Shown here one piece after another: positions 51,927 to 63,807 of a stretch of 64,000 nt of DNA. The notes below the pieces were generated by a model. The model worked only from the letters and a program-made list of their open reading frames with translations, made no database searches and was not told the DNA's origin. Numbering within the stretch: the first letter of the stretch is position 1; every line of letters begins with the position of its first letter. Origin of the DNA: Rhea pennata (Eukaryota > Chordata > Aves > Rheiformes > Rheidae); assembly GCF_028389875.1 (NCBI RefSeq), contig NC_084663.1, forward strand, positions 16,878,666-16,942,665. Reading direction: 5' to 3'. The translations under genes and the position numbers were made by a program.

Positions 51927-51932
51927 AATAAA
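51927..51932 (+). terminator. TRMU: TRMU poly(A) signal
   Basis: AATAAA about 50 bases after the TRMU stop codon, followed within 25 bases by a T-run. Another AATAAA at 52362-52367 could serve a longer form. Confidence 0.65.
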
Positions 51933-52369
51933 AGCAATAGCAACACCTTTTTTTTTTTTGTTGACCTGTAATATTCAAATGGTCAGTTGAGTGTCTAGTT
52001 CCACCTCTTGACTGTTAGTGCAAAACAGATTTAAAACAAAAAACAGTTCAGTATAATTTCATTGAACTTGATGCTAATAAGTGTCAAGGAATATCTTAAA
52101 ATTGCTCTGTAATAATAGTTATACATACAAGAATTTTAATATAAAACAATCATGTCTGACAACATAAACCTCTAATGCATAAGTGAAACAACATACAAAA
52201 GGAGTGGTTATTGAACTCTGGAGAAGGAATGAGTGATATTTAAGTTCAGCATTTTGCATGAACTATAAGCAACGGATATTTATTTTTCACTTTATGTAAT
52301 TCTATAAAAGCTGTTTTAGACTCTTAAACTGTATGCAGTTGTGGTTTAACATGTTTAATATAATAAAGA

Positions 52370-53610
52370 AGTACAAATCTAGGGACTTGAAAAGAGTCTC
52401 AATACTTCTTAAGTTCCTCATGGAACTGATTAATTTTTTTATTAGCTACTCAGGGCAGATATTGTCTATTTTGTCTTTGGAGAAGAGAATGCATTGTTAG
52501 TGATTTAGAAAAATACAAATGCATATGCATTTCCTTATTATAAAGTTAACTAAATGCAGACTGTATAATAATTGGGTGTTAGATCATACCGTAAGGTAAA
52601 ATGGGGCAGTATTAGGAAAAACTGATACCTGTGCCCAAATTGTCCGAAGAGTTAAAATGACTGAGTGTGCGTTGAGGATGCTCTAAGAGTATTATAAACA
52701 TTTAGTACAATGGGTCAACAAAATGGAAATCCTATATTTCAGCATGATAAAAGAAAGCAACTCATTAAAGTGCAGCCATGCAGGAACAAGACTTTTTAGA
52801 TAGATGTAGAATTTTGAAATATCTGTGTCGAATTTGCTCAATAAGAAAGCTGTAACACAAACAGAGCTTTTGAGCAAATATGTAGGCTTGGATTACATGT
52901 AGTCTTCTTTTCTTTTGTCCTAGTGTCTTTATGGGAAGGAAGGAAAAGAATTCCTTCTACTTTGTAACAACAACAACAAAAAAAGTCTCTGGACTCCAAA
53001 GCGTGGAAATAGAAGGGGAGGACATGCTTTGGTATCCAATTGCCAGTCTCTTGCTTAGTTAAACAGACTGTTCAGGAAGCCCCATTAAAAAAAAAAAAAA
53101 AAAAAAAAAAAAGACTATAATAATCTTTAATAGTCTAATAATCTATTGATCTGACATTTCAGTGTAGCTGACTGAGGAGGGGGGAAAAGCCATCCTTTCC
53201 ATTAGTGCCAAGATAAATTAAATTTCTGTCTGTAGGGTGCCGCTCTATGTGGAGATTAACTCTAAAGGCTGTTCATGTTTCATCTCAGCTCTTAAATTCT
53301 GTTAGGTTAGTAATGTAATGAGTCTGAGTATTGTTTTTTACGTTTTTTCCAGCATTGTCCTTATCTTTCCCTGAAATTTTTGCCTTTGCAAAATGTGAAC
53401 TTAAAGAGTTAATGATCTATATTTTTCTCATCTGAGTTTTCCAGTAAACGTCCCAATAAAATCTTCACAAATGTTTTGTGTAACACTGGTGTCACTTTTA
53501 TTATTACTTCATCTTACATCTGTTTCAGTCATGTCTGTTATTTGATACTGTACTGGTAGAGGGTGGGCTAAACTGTGGGGACAAGCAAAAGTGGGCATAG
53601 TTATATCTGT
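52370..53610. other. TRMU downstream flank
   Basis: AT-rich, with no recognisable exon. A 26-base A-run lies at 53087-53112 and an isolated AATAAA near 53455. Confidence 0.45.
53087..53112. repeat. Poly-A homopolymer (26 bases)
   Basis: Uninterrupted A-run. No AATAAA immediately precedes it and no retrotransposon body was recognised upstream. Confidence 0.88.
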
Positions 53611-53619
53611 CTAAAATGC

Positions 53620-55200
53620 AATCACAAATGCTGAGATTGGAAGGGACCTCTGGAACTTGTCTAGTCTAGCCCCCCTACTCGGACAGGGTCAGCTAAAGCT
53701 GGGCTCTATCCCGTCAGGTTTGGAATAGCCGAGGCTGTAGACTCCAGAACCTGTGTTGATAAGATCCTCCTGAGCCTTCTCTTCTGGAGGCTAAGCAATC
53801 CCAACTCTGTCATCCTCTCCCCATATGAGAGATGCTCTATTCATCTTTAAGGGTCTCTGCTGAACTCACTCCAGCAAAGACTGCTGGTCTCTCTTGTACT
53901 GGGTGGCCCAGAGCTGGAGACAGCGCTCCAGATGAGGCCTTACCAGTGCCGAGCAGAGGGGAAGGATCACCTCCCCTGGCCTGCTAAGTAACATTCTGCC
54001 TAAGGCCAACAGCCTCCAGGGCTGCCTCCTCTGCTGCAAGGGCACGTTGCTCTCTCATGTTCATCTTGTCCACAAGGACTCCCGAGGTCGTTCTCTGCAA
54101 AGCTGCTCTCTGGCTGGTCGTCCCTCAGGCTGTACTGGTGTATGGGGTTATTTCTGCCCGGGTGCAGGACACGGCACTTCCCTTTGTTGAATTTTGTGAG
54201 ATTCCCATCCACCCGTTTCTGCAGCCTATTGAGGTGCCTCTGAATGACAGCACAACCATTTGGTGTATCAGCTACCTCTCCTGACTCCCTGAGAGTGCAC
54301 TCTGTCCCATCATCCAGCCTTTTGAGTCTGAGCATGGCAGCCAAGCCAGTTTGTGTAAGTGCTATCCATTTATCTAGTCTGTACTTCGTCAGTCGGTGAA
54401 TGAGGATATTATGGCAGATAGTGTGAAAAGCCTTATGAAAGAATAAAACAGCCGCTGCTCTCGCTTCGTCTGCTGAGCCAGTCCTTTCATCACAGAAGGC
54501 TATCAAGTTCGTCAGACATGATTTCCCCTTCATAAATGTGTGCTGATGACTTCCAGCCATTTTCTTGTCACTAATATGTTTGCAAATGATTTCCAGGATT
54601 AGTTGCCAGATCTGTTGCCAGAGATGCATTTGTCCTGCTCAGTCAGGTGGATGCCATCCCTTTGTAGCAGTCTTCAAGGTCTCGTAGTCATAAAAGCTGA
54701 ATCCCTGTTGTCAGCATTACAACATCCTGGATCCAAGCTCCTGGCAAGCTTCACTAGACAGTAGGTCAGCTCAGCACATGGGGGCCTCCATCACCACAGC
54801 ACAGATCTCCCACTATGACCACTCACCACTTGTTTCTGGTGCTGCTACCTGGCCCCAGCTGAGCTGGTGCGGGAGTTTCATTGGAGAGAGCTCCCAACTC
54901 CTCATTTGCTAGCACGCCACTGGCCTATTCTGCATCTGGAGGACTGCAGGAGAAACAGGAGCCGTCCTCCTCCTCTGTCATCAGCTTCCAGCCTTTATCA
55001 TTAAGAGGTGAACACCTTTGCTCCATCTCTCCTACCTGATAGGCACAGACTCTGCTTGCCACTCCTTCACTACAGCGCTGGGTATGGGCTCTTGCAGCTG
55101 CGGGGTCTTGGAGAAAACTTGGTCAAGCCCTTCCTCATAAATCCCCGTTCCTAAAAGGCTAAATTCTTCCAATGCATTATTCTTGGGAAGGCTTAGCTGC
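53620..55200 (-). mobile_element. Degraded CR1 LINE with ORF1 and ORF2 relics
   Basis: Read on the minus strand, 53620-53990 is CR1 3' UTR (GATTGGAAGGGACCTCTGGA appears reversed near its end). From 54629 down to 54000 a 209-codon open frame keeps CR1 reverse-transcriptase blocks: KGKSCLTNLIAFCDE, HNILIHRLTKY and KFNKGKCRVLHPGR. The catalytic FADD region is missing: DGTECTL runs almost directly into VADTPNG. Upstream on the same strand, 54627-54830 shows VVIVGDLCCGDGG, LPGAWIQDV and RDGIHLTEQDK in nearby frames. These look like the first and last blocks of the SGNH esterase-like domain known from ORF1 of CR1-type elements. The endonuclease and much of both ORFs are gone. The upper boundary is uncertain. 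Confidence 0.82.
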
Positions 55201-55627
55201 TAGATTTCTGCAGTTCTAGGTCTACCTCAGGTCTAGGTAACACAGGAGGCCAGCTTGCCTAAGGCATGTCAGATGCAGAAGTTGTACGTGCATGATTGTA
55301 ATCATGGCTTCAGTTCTCCTGGCAAAGAGATCCCAAGTTCACTCAGAGATGCTAAACCAGTGGCTCATACTAGGGAAGTTTAGCCAATGCTCCTTGTAGT
55401 TAGCTGGCACAATCAGTGTTTGCTATAGCTACAGTAGGAGAGAGGCTCTTGAACTAATTCTCTACGTCCCTATTTTTCTTTACATATTCTTAAAATGGGA
55501 TACAGCAGCAATCCAGGTTGGCTGTTGTGGAAAATCTGTAAATTAATGTGTTGCTTGTATGCAGAAAATTCTCTAGCAATTCAATTTTGAGGCCCAGGGA
55601 CTTGAAATTTATTGTCAGTGATGCACC

Positions 55628-55674
55628 ATGGCTGAAGATCATGCCGATACTGAAGAAATGGACCTGACAAGCAG
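55628..55674 (+). other. Exon-like segment with strong start and donor
   Basis: CACCATGG at 55625-55632 is a near-ideal Kozak start. It opens MAEDHADTEEMDLTS and ends at a perfect AG|GTGAGT donor. I know no protein with this N-terminus. Splicing to the next visible exon-like segment (55953-55997) runs into a stop within four codons, so a coding role within this window is not supported. Confidence 0.2.
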
Positions 55675-56631
55675 GTGAGTAGAAGAATGGGGAGTTCTTC
55701 TCAGCTTCAATGCAATGAGCATCTTCAATGATAGTGAACTGAGAGCTTCAACATGGTAAAGCAACTGCTGATATTGTTCGCTGTGAATCACACAGTACTG
55801 CTGAGAGCTAGGAATTGGTAGACATTTGTGAAATTAATATCCTGAATAGTTTTTTCCACAGGGTGTTTTAGAACAAATTGCATGTTTGTAGCAATGTGAG
55901 TGTGCATGTTAGAAGATAGCATTTCCAAATAGCTTGCACTTGTGCTGTTTAGAAATGGATGACGTGCTTCTCTTTCCATCCCACACATTTCTCCCAGGTA
56001 AGTATGTAGTAGCTCTGAACGACGGTGTTAGGCTCCTTGCTCCTCTTGCACATAGGGTCTCTGGCAGAGGGAATTTTATTCTGTTCGGTACAAGGACACA
56101 ACTTGTAAGCAGAGTCTCCAGCAGATTACGCTAGAGAGGCATGTCCCTAAGTTATAGCAGAGGACGTTAAATCTGCTCCTTACCATTAGGGTATTGTATA
56201 AAAGGTGAGCAACACCATCATCGCTTCTGACTGTCCCTGAAGATACCAGTGGTTTTGTCAATACTTTGCGTGGAGCCCGTTCGGGCCAACGTGCCGGGCA
56301 TTCGCCGGTGAGCTCTGAGAGCAGCTGCCTTCAGATGCGAGCTCCATCCCGCTCAGAGCTACGTCTCTCCCAGCTCTGCAGCCCAGCCAAGGCGGCTGTG
56401 AAAATGCAGAGAGGCACAGCTGTAATGTCTTGGAAACCTTAAGTGGAAGAGTGAGCTGACGGTGGCGTTCAGTGCCTCGGGTTAGGCAGCCAAGCTCCCG
56501 CTGAATGGGGCGTCTGTGGGGCTGGCAGTGTCTGTCAGTAACTCTATCGCTCACAGGAACGCTTTGTCGAGACTGGAATTTGGCCAAGATTTCACTTGAA
56601 TTTGATAAGAGCAGGCTGATTGGCATGTGAA

Positions 56632-56670
56632 TTTTCTTTCTTTCTTTCTTTTTCTTTTCTTTTTTTTTTT
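56632..56670. repeat. T-rich (TTTC)n microsatellite
   Basis: Several TTTC/TTTTC units ending in a T-run of about 11 bases. Confidence 0.85.
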
Positions 56671-59600
56671 AACTACCAAAGTCCAAAAGCAGATTAGCAT
56701 CTAAATGCTTTTCAAATTTGATTGGCTTTTCACTATTCATCACTTTTTCCTTCCACTTTGGGCAACAAATAGCAAGCAAGTGATTTCATTTTCAAGTTGT
56801 CATTAAGCTTTTTAAGTCTTGAAATATTTGGCTTCAAAGACTCTAATAAATAACTTTTATTTATTTATTTTTTTTAAAAAAGGCCCTTTCCCCCTCCAGA
56901 GTAGAGGACATGATAACAAGTTCTGGGTTACCTAACTGAAAAATCATGGCTTATTTCAGCTAAAAGCTGGAAACAAGCTGAACTCTCTTGAGTATCTCTA
57001 GTGTGAATATGTTTAAAATCTGTGTTACTGACTGTGTCTGAAAGGCTGTGCTCCAAGTGCAGGCTTATTTCTAAAGTGTTTGGGTAAAACCTGCCTAATT
57101 GCTCTCCTAGTTTTGATCCGTCTCGACTTAACCAAGGAACAGGCTGGTGGCATTCCCGACTGGGGCTGGTCCTGTAGGGCTGGAGGACAGAGCTGTTCCT
57201 TCATGCAGTGTGAGCAGGATTATCTTCTTTTTTTCACCTAAATAGCCTCTTTTGAATGGTGAGGCACTGTGCAGGTGTTGTGAAGGGCTGAATTCATACT
57301 GCAGAAGCTCTGTATTCGTGGCCCGGCAGTAAAAGCATCTGTAAAAGCAGGATGTGGCAAGCAAGCAGCACGGCTGTGATTGCTTTGCAGTGATGCCTTC
57401 TCCGTGCTGGATCTCTTTCAAAGGCTGGAGCAAAGCGGAGTGTGAGAGCACAGGGAAAGGCGACTGGAGATGCCCTGGCTGCTCTGCAGGAGCACGTGCC
57501 CTCCTCAGCAGTCCCGCTTACGGTGCTGCCCAAAAAGAAAGGCTGGGCTTGCACCGCAGCTGTAAGCCAGTCTCAGGGTGAACTGCGATGAAAAAGTGAA
57601 GCTTCTCAGTTTCCTGCTTACTTGTCCTGATCCTAATGAGCATTTAGTTGGCTCCTCTGGAGGGCTGGTGGGCTAGGACCCAGAGAAAAGCTTCAGAAAG
57701 CATGAGGGAGTTCAGGGGAGTGAGCAAGAGGGAAAAGCTGTTACGGACTGAGGCGATGGTCTGTGAGCTGGGGAGGTTTGGAGCCAACTCCTAAATCTGT
57801 CAGTAAATATGAGCACAGAAAGTGAGGTTGAAACTGCAGATTTCTCTGCATGTCTGTAGATACTATTTTCTTGAAGTAATTCCAGAGTGTTCAATTTCTC
57901 AAAGCAAAGCAAAAGAAAACAGGCAACCTGGGATGCTCCCAAGACCATAAAACAGCTATGCAAATGAAACAGGGTTGTTTCTCATGGGAAAAATGAAGTT
58001 TGCAAGGAGAAAAGTGAACGGGGGATAGTTACTGTCTTTCTGGCTGGGAAAATACAGGTATTTGGAGCACAGTAGTAACAGGCAAGGTTAGGAGATGATA
58101 CAGATGATGTCCTGCTGGCTGGGAAGCATCCTTGCCCTCATACCCATTTCATGATCATTTTAAAGTCAGATTAGGATTTTAAATGTGTATATGTTTTATT
58201 TTTATATGCCTGATGCTTATTCTGTACTTACATGCTTTAATGAACTAAACACAGTGAAATCGTGCATAAATATCCCAACTACACAAAAGTGGTGCACTTT
58301 AATGGCAAGGCAAAGGAGGAAATAAGGTGGCCTGGTGGCCTGTCATTTCGAGCTTCAGCACCAGATGGCACCGGGATATCACATTTAGCCGTTTGAGCTG
58401 CGCAGGACTCGCCGTTCAGAAGCGATGGGTGCAGGAGTTTACGTGCCCGTGATGGTGAAGCTCTTCCTTTTGGCTGATTTTGCTGCCCCAGCACGGAGGA
58501 AGAAATGTGACTCCGTGTTTGCTTAAGGTCCTGATAACGCTGATACTATAATTTCCCTGTAAATATGAGCTGGCAGCACGAGTCAGGACAAAACTGCCCC
58601 AAGAGCAAGGCAAACAAGTGCTGGTACGAAAAATGCAGTTCCTGCCTGTTCTCACCCCCTGAGCCATGCTGCGTTGGGCAAAAAAGCTTTCACAGGCATC
58701 TCGGACGTCACCTAACACTTGAATGGCTGGTTGTAGAAGGGAGATTTTGTAAATGAGTCCCAGTTTCTTCACCCTTTTGGGGTGCGAGTGGTCTGATGAA
58801 CTCTAATGTCTGGGTTTGGCTTACTGAATTTCCAGGACTTTTTTTTTTCCTCTTTCTGTTCTCAAAATCTTAAGTTTTACTAAGCATGAATTAGAGAAAC
58901 TTGAAATGGGAAATGTTAATGGACTCTTCATTCTATGTAATTTTACAGCATATAGAGTAATTTCTTCAATACCAAAAAACTTCAAACTTGCTTTGAAAAT
59001 TTAAGATCTAGCCTAGAAACTGAAAGACCTGGAGAGATTCCCATGGATCTTGCCGTGGATGGTAGGACTTAATTGCAACACTCCAAGAAGATGTCAGCAT
59101 GAGAGACTGAGGAGTTAGAGCCAGCAATGTAAATTTTTTTTCTCGTTTGAAAGATTTCAGATAAATTAGAATCTAAAATAATGAGTAGTAACAAACATCT
59201 CTTTGGGAAACTATAAATATCAAACGATGGGTCAACAGTCCAGTTGCAGCTCCTGACTAATGGCAAACCAAACTCAACTAGTTTGGCATGGTTTCATTAC
59301 CTGGGATGATAACTTGTGTAAAATTAGAGATGTGAAAGAATAAAAATGACTACTGTACAGCAACATGCCATCAATGGATCTGATGGATTTAATTTTCAGC
59401 GCTGGTTAAAGGCAGTTTTTATTGTAATCAAGGTACTTAACGTGGGAGTATTTCTACTGTTCACACAGTTTTATGTATTACTTCTGCTCCAAGAGTGTGT
59501 GAAGGACTCTACAAGCTGTATCATGACAATTTGCTCCGAGGAAGAGAAAACCTGTTAGTAAATTTGCTATGTGAAGTAAAACTGAAATAATTTTATTTAA

Positions 59601-61369
59601 AGTTGGAAAGGTCTCAGACATGGCTTTTAGTCTGAAATCACTCATGTGCTATTGTTATTGCAGATAACCGCAGAAACAAAGCAGAATAGCCTGCGCAGAT
59701 TTTAAATGTCAGACCAGGTGTCTTTACGGTTTAAGATTTTCACGGGAACTAGTTTTACACCTCATTTTTAAAGTGAAGAACGAGATAACGGGAAAAAGGA
59801 AAAACCTCTGTGAACTGATTATTAACCAGGTGTTGAACTACATTTCTGTAACCTGGCCGTTTCATGGAGTCGAGACCATCTTTACTTGGCGAGTCTTGTC
59901 CACACTGTGGTGTAACACCGGTGCTGGAATCGCAGAGAAACCAAGAGAAATTGCTCCTTACCGGTGAGGGTTTGAGACTGAGGACTTTTAAGGTGGCTCC
60001 ATGCAAATTAGCTGGTTGTTGAACCCAGAGGGTAAGTGTGAATCACAGAGTAGGAGGGAAGTATAAATACTTTCTAAACACAAAAGACTGATCCCGGGAA
60101 TTGGAGCAAGCACCTCCATTTGCAGACTTTCAACAGCGATGGGCTCCAAAGGTTCATACTGCTTGCTGGACTCAGCAGCTGTCATTAACATGTAGCCACT
60201 CAGAGGCAAGATTTACCTCCGGTAAGGTTAGAGACAGAAAAGATGTGACACAGATGGCACATACTCATAGCACATCCTGTAGGAAGAGTTGTATGCATCT
60301 GTGCCCCTCGTGCTGGCAAATTGAGCACTTTCTGTTCTCTGCTGCTGGTCTCAGAAGCGATGCTGCCTGCCTTCGCCAAGGGAGGGAAATGACAGCAACA
60401 GGAAACTCTTCTTGCTCATCTGAACGTGCATGACTGGCGTTGCTGAAGTGTCTGCACTGAGGCCAAAAGCTCGAAGTGCAGCCGGCTACCGAGCGAGCAT
60501 AGGGAGCTGCGTGTCCGTCATGTCACTTGACTGAGGTAGGAAAAAAACATGAGTCCGGTTTGCATAGGGTGCTGGAGATGAGCCCAGCGGGAAGAGGTCT
60601 CCTCCCCAGCACCCCGATGGATGAACCACGCGAGGCCGGCTTTGGCAGTGTGGTGGTTTTGCTCCTCCTTCCTCCCACAGTTTCACATCAGTGATGGCTT
60701 TTCATTGCCATTCTGCAGGGCTTTTTCCCGAGCCTTTGCGTTCCAGAAATGTGCTAATTTGTGCAACTGGAAATGTAGGAGTTAACCATTCCAGTGGTTC
60801 TTATTTGTTTTATCCACTCAATTGAAATATGTAATAAAATACAGTGATTTTTTTCTCAAAGCCAACTTGCATTTTTCAGGGGCGATTTACTGCTTCACCT
60901 GGAAACTTATTCCCTTCACTTGCTCTCCAGCACATCTGCTGCTATTTTGTACTGGATTCAGTCAGATGTTCTGAACCTGAAGGGCCTGGTGGAAGGGACC
61001 CAAGGGAAAAGGATATTTATTTCCCTTGAAACCAGCTCTGCTTTATCCACTCAAAATACGCTGTCCTTCTGGGAGCTGCTTTTATAACTAATGAAATTAC
61101 TGTTGTAGGTTCTTTCTTTTTTTTCTTTAATCTGGTGAGCCTGTACCAGAAATGCAGCTGTTTTGATTGAAGAGCGCTCTTATCTCCTTGTACCTCCGGG
61201 GTACTTGCTCCGTCGGAATTATTTTATCATCGGTGGCTTAGCCTGTGCCACACACATTTTTCCCCTTTCTGAGTAATCGTGTCATCGCGGAACACGTCTG
61301 TTTGACTTTCTCCTGCAAACCTGCCGGCTGGATTTACAGGTTGCTCATTAGCGCTGGAAGATTTGCTGC

Positions 61370-62190
61370 TGCCGAGTGATTTGGCCGCAGCACGGAGGAG
61401 CTCGGCGGCGGGAGCCGTGGGTGTCCCGGCTCGCTTGGGACCGTGGCGTCCATGGGAACTTCCTGCAGAAGTCGCTGGGCGACCGCGATGCTGCTTCTCC
61501 GGCTGGTTCCGGCTAACGCGGCGGTGCATCGTGCGAACCTCGGCTGGTCTGATCCCCCCGCCTTTAACTTTTCCCCACGTCCGTAGGCATGGGTAGGGCG
61601 GCCCTCGGCCCGCTGCGGCAGAGCGGGAAGGGGGGTGGACGGAGGGGCAGCAGCCCCTTCCCCACCACGGCACCGCCACGGGTCTGCACCACATGGATTT
61701 CGGTTTTGCACCACGTGGATTTCGGTTTCACCCTTGGGAGGCCATGTGCGGTTGCCCACCTTGCTGATGTCTCCACAAAGTCCTGCTGGTGGGGTCCTGG
61801 AGGGCTCGAGGGGGGGTCTCTGTAAAAAGTACTTATAAAAACACCTTTCCCTGAGCTTTTTTGGCGCAGTAATTGGTCGGAGAGCAGCGCTTGGACCCCC
61901 TCCGCTAGACGTAGTGCTTGTTCCGAGGGCGCTGAGCTGTGGCTGCCGCCTCTCTCGGAGCAGCGCGGGACGCTCGACGAAGGGCCCCTCTGTGGCGCTG
62001 AGCCTTTCCGCGCTGTCTCTCCCCCTCCGAGGCCGGGCTGTCACAGCCGCCCGCAGCCCACGCTGAACGGGGGGAGCCGCACACGACGGGCGGACTGCGG
62101 GGAGCAAAGGCCTTCGGCGTCTCCCCGGGCCGCTGCCGAGTCCCTGGGGGAAGCGCCGCCGCTCGGCGTTCCTCGCCTCGGGACAGCTTT
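61370..62190. promoter_or_regulatory. Orphan CpG-rich island
   Basis: GC-rich and CpG-rich block in AT-richer surroundings, less dense than the three gene-linked islands. No coding exon was recognised on either strand; the minus-strand frames up to 288 codons and overlapping plus-strand frames show proline/arginine/alanine bias from composition. It could be the promoter of a non-coding transcript or of a gene extending beyond the window. Confidence 0.45.
61685..61728. repeat. 22-bp tandem duplication
   Basis: Two adjacent copies of a 22-base unit beginning TGCACCAC and ending GGATTTCGGTTT, differing at one base (ACATGG versus ACGTGG), inside the orphan CpG island. Confidence 0.85.
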
Positions 62191-62199
62191 GCCGTGTCA

Positions 62200-63660
62200 A
62201 CTTGCTCCTGCTTTGCCACTTCTTTCAGAAGAGGAAAACGTGGGAGCAGGTGAATTGGGGGAGCTCACTGCAGACGAGAGGTTTTTTGCACCGCTTGGGT
62301 GTGTAAATAGGGGTGAACCAGGTCCCCTCTGCACTGCCTGCGAGATGGAGCCCGGGGCTGGTGCTGGAGTCGACCGCTGCTCATAAGCGTTTCACCGTAC
62401 TCGAAGAAACCCCATCAGCAGGGCCCCACTGCTGAAACTGCCCTGTTTATATGTGCACGGAGCTTCACATGCTCATTATTTTCTCGAGTGCATTAATAAC
62501 CAGTAAAAATATTTTAAAAACCTACAGTCTTGCTTGCAAAATGGGATAGTGGTTAAATGCTAACAGGCTCGTTAAATACAGCCTTCCAAGGAGCGACTGT
62601 CAAATGGCCAAAGACGAGAGGTTTTCCTACATGTTAGCCAAAGATGTTGCTATTTCTACAAGCTATTACATTTGCAGCGGGGAAAAAAAAACTCATGAGA
62701 AGCGAACCATGGAAGGAGCCCAGCTGGACAGGTTGCAAGGAGATTGCCAGGGCTTTAACGAAAGACAGCGGCAGCGCTGGGAAGGGGTGTGCTGTGAGGA
62801 CACTGCTCTTTCCCGAGTGGGTTTGATTTAAATCCTCAGCTGCGGCGAGGTCAGGCCAGGCTGCCGAAGCCCCGCGGTATTTTCACTTGAAGGAGTAGAT
62901 GTCCTACTCCTGGTCATCTCTGAGAGCTCTGGGTGGAGGACAGTGCAGGCTCTTGGTCCCACCAGAGGAATTGCAAAACTGGGCAGACAACAGCCCAGCC
63001 CAGAGCCCTGGAAAGAGTCTTGAGAGAACCCTGAAATGTTTAGAAGATAATGAAGAGTTCACACAGTCTCTTTGCCATACACCAGACTAATCTAATTTTA
63101 TTCCTTGATAAGATACCTGGCAGGGTGGATAAAAGAGCAGCAAAGGGTGGGGCACGTGGTCAGCACATCTTTCGACACCGTGCAAAGCTACATTCTCATA
63201 AACAGAATATGGTAGGTGCAGTCTGATAGGAATTGGTATGAGGTAGGTGTAAAACTCATTGAAAAAGCTCTCTCAGCATGAAGGGAAGTTTTACAAGATC
63301 TCTCATGGGATTATTTTTATATGATATTTTCACCCAATATTTGAATGATTAAAAATGAAATTAAAGTAGGCTGGTAAAAGCTGCAGGTGTGACCAAAGGA
63401 CTCCAGGCATCCCGAAGGACAGGACTAAAAGTCAAAATGAGTCTGAGAAGCTGGAGAGCAAATCTGAAATCAGCAGGCAGAAATGGACAAGGAAACAGGT
63501 GCAGATTGCTGCTTTTAGGGAGGAAAAGTGAATTGCATAGAGGCAAAATGGAGCGCAGTGGTGAGATGGACACTCTGCTGAAGAGGCTGCGGGGACTGAG
63601 TGGCCTGACACGGACAGGACCTGACTGAAAAGCAAAGTTTTAACCAAGCTGCTGGAGAAA
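62200..63660. other. Gene-free stretch near right edge
   Basis: Mixed-composition sequence with ORFs of under 80 codons on both strands and no recognisable domain or repeat family. Confidence 0.45.
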
Positions 63661-63698
63661 TTCTTTTCTTTCTTTCCTTTTCTTTTCCTTTTCTTTTT

Positions 63699-63807
63699 TC
63701 TCTTCTCTTCTCTTCTCTTCTCTTCTCTTCTCTTCTCTTCTCTTCTCTTCTCTTCTCTTCTCTTCTCTTCTCTTCTCTTCTCTTTTTTTTTTTTTTTTTT
63801 TTTTTTT
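63699..63807. repeat. (TCTTC)n satellite-like tract followed by T25
   Basis: About 17 tandem TCTTC units to 63782, then about 25 thymines, preceded by a looser TTTTC-rich stretch from 63661. All pyrimidine on the plus strand. The minus strand gives an artefactual frame repeating Arg-Glu-Glu-Lys-Arg. Confidence 0.93.

Larger units (their letters stand above)
55210..61360. other. Gene-poor stretch beyond TRMU
   Basis: About 6 kb of mixed composition without a recognisable conserved gene. Two short exon-like segments occur at 55628-55674 and 55953-55997. ORFs of 60-120 codons on both strands (for instance near 56258-56626, 57128-57554 and 58416-58772) lack known domains and overlap each other. 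From memory of the human map CELSR1 follows TRMU, but I see none of its cadherin, EGF, laminin-G or seven-helix sequences here. Confidence 0.45.

Noticed and set aside
54000-54629. 209-codon frame as a host gene
   Set aside because: It is CR1 reverse transcriptase (KGKSCLTNLIAF, KFNKGKCRVLHPGR) lacking its catalytic segment.
59346-59558. 70-codon plus-strand ORF with a hydrophobic centre, a possible second membrane microprotein
   Set aside because: Single unspliced AT-rich ORF with no promoter or poly(A) support and no recognisable homology; much weaker than the candidate at 21-22.5 kb.
61227-62200. Minus-strand frames of 155 and 288 codons in the orphan CpG island
   Set aside because: Low-complexity Pro/Arg/Ala/Ser content, competing frames on both strands and no known domain. 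Kept only as an orphan CpG island.
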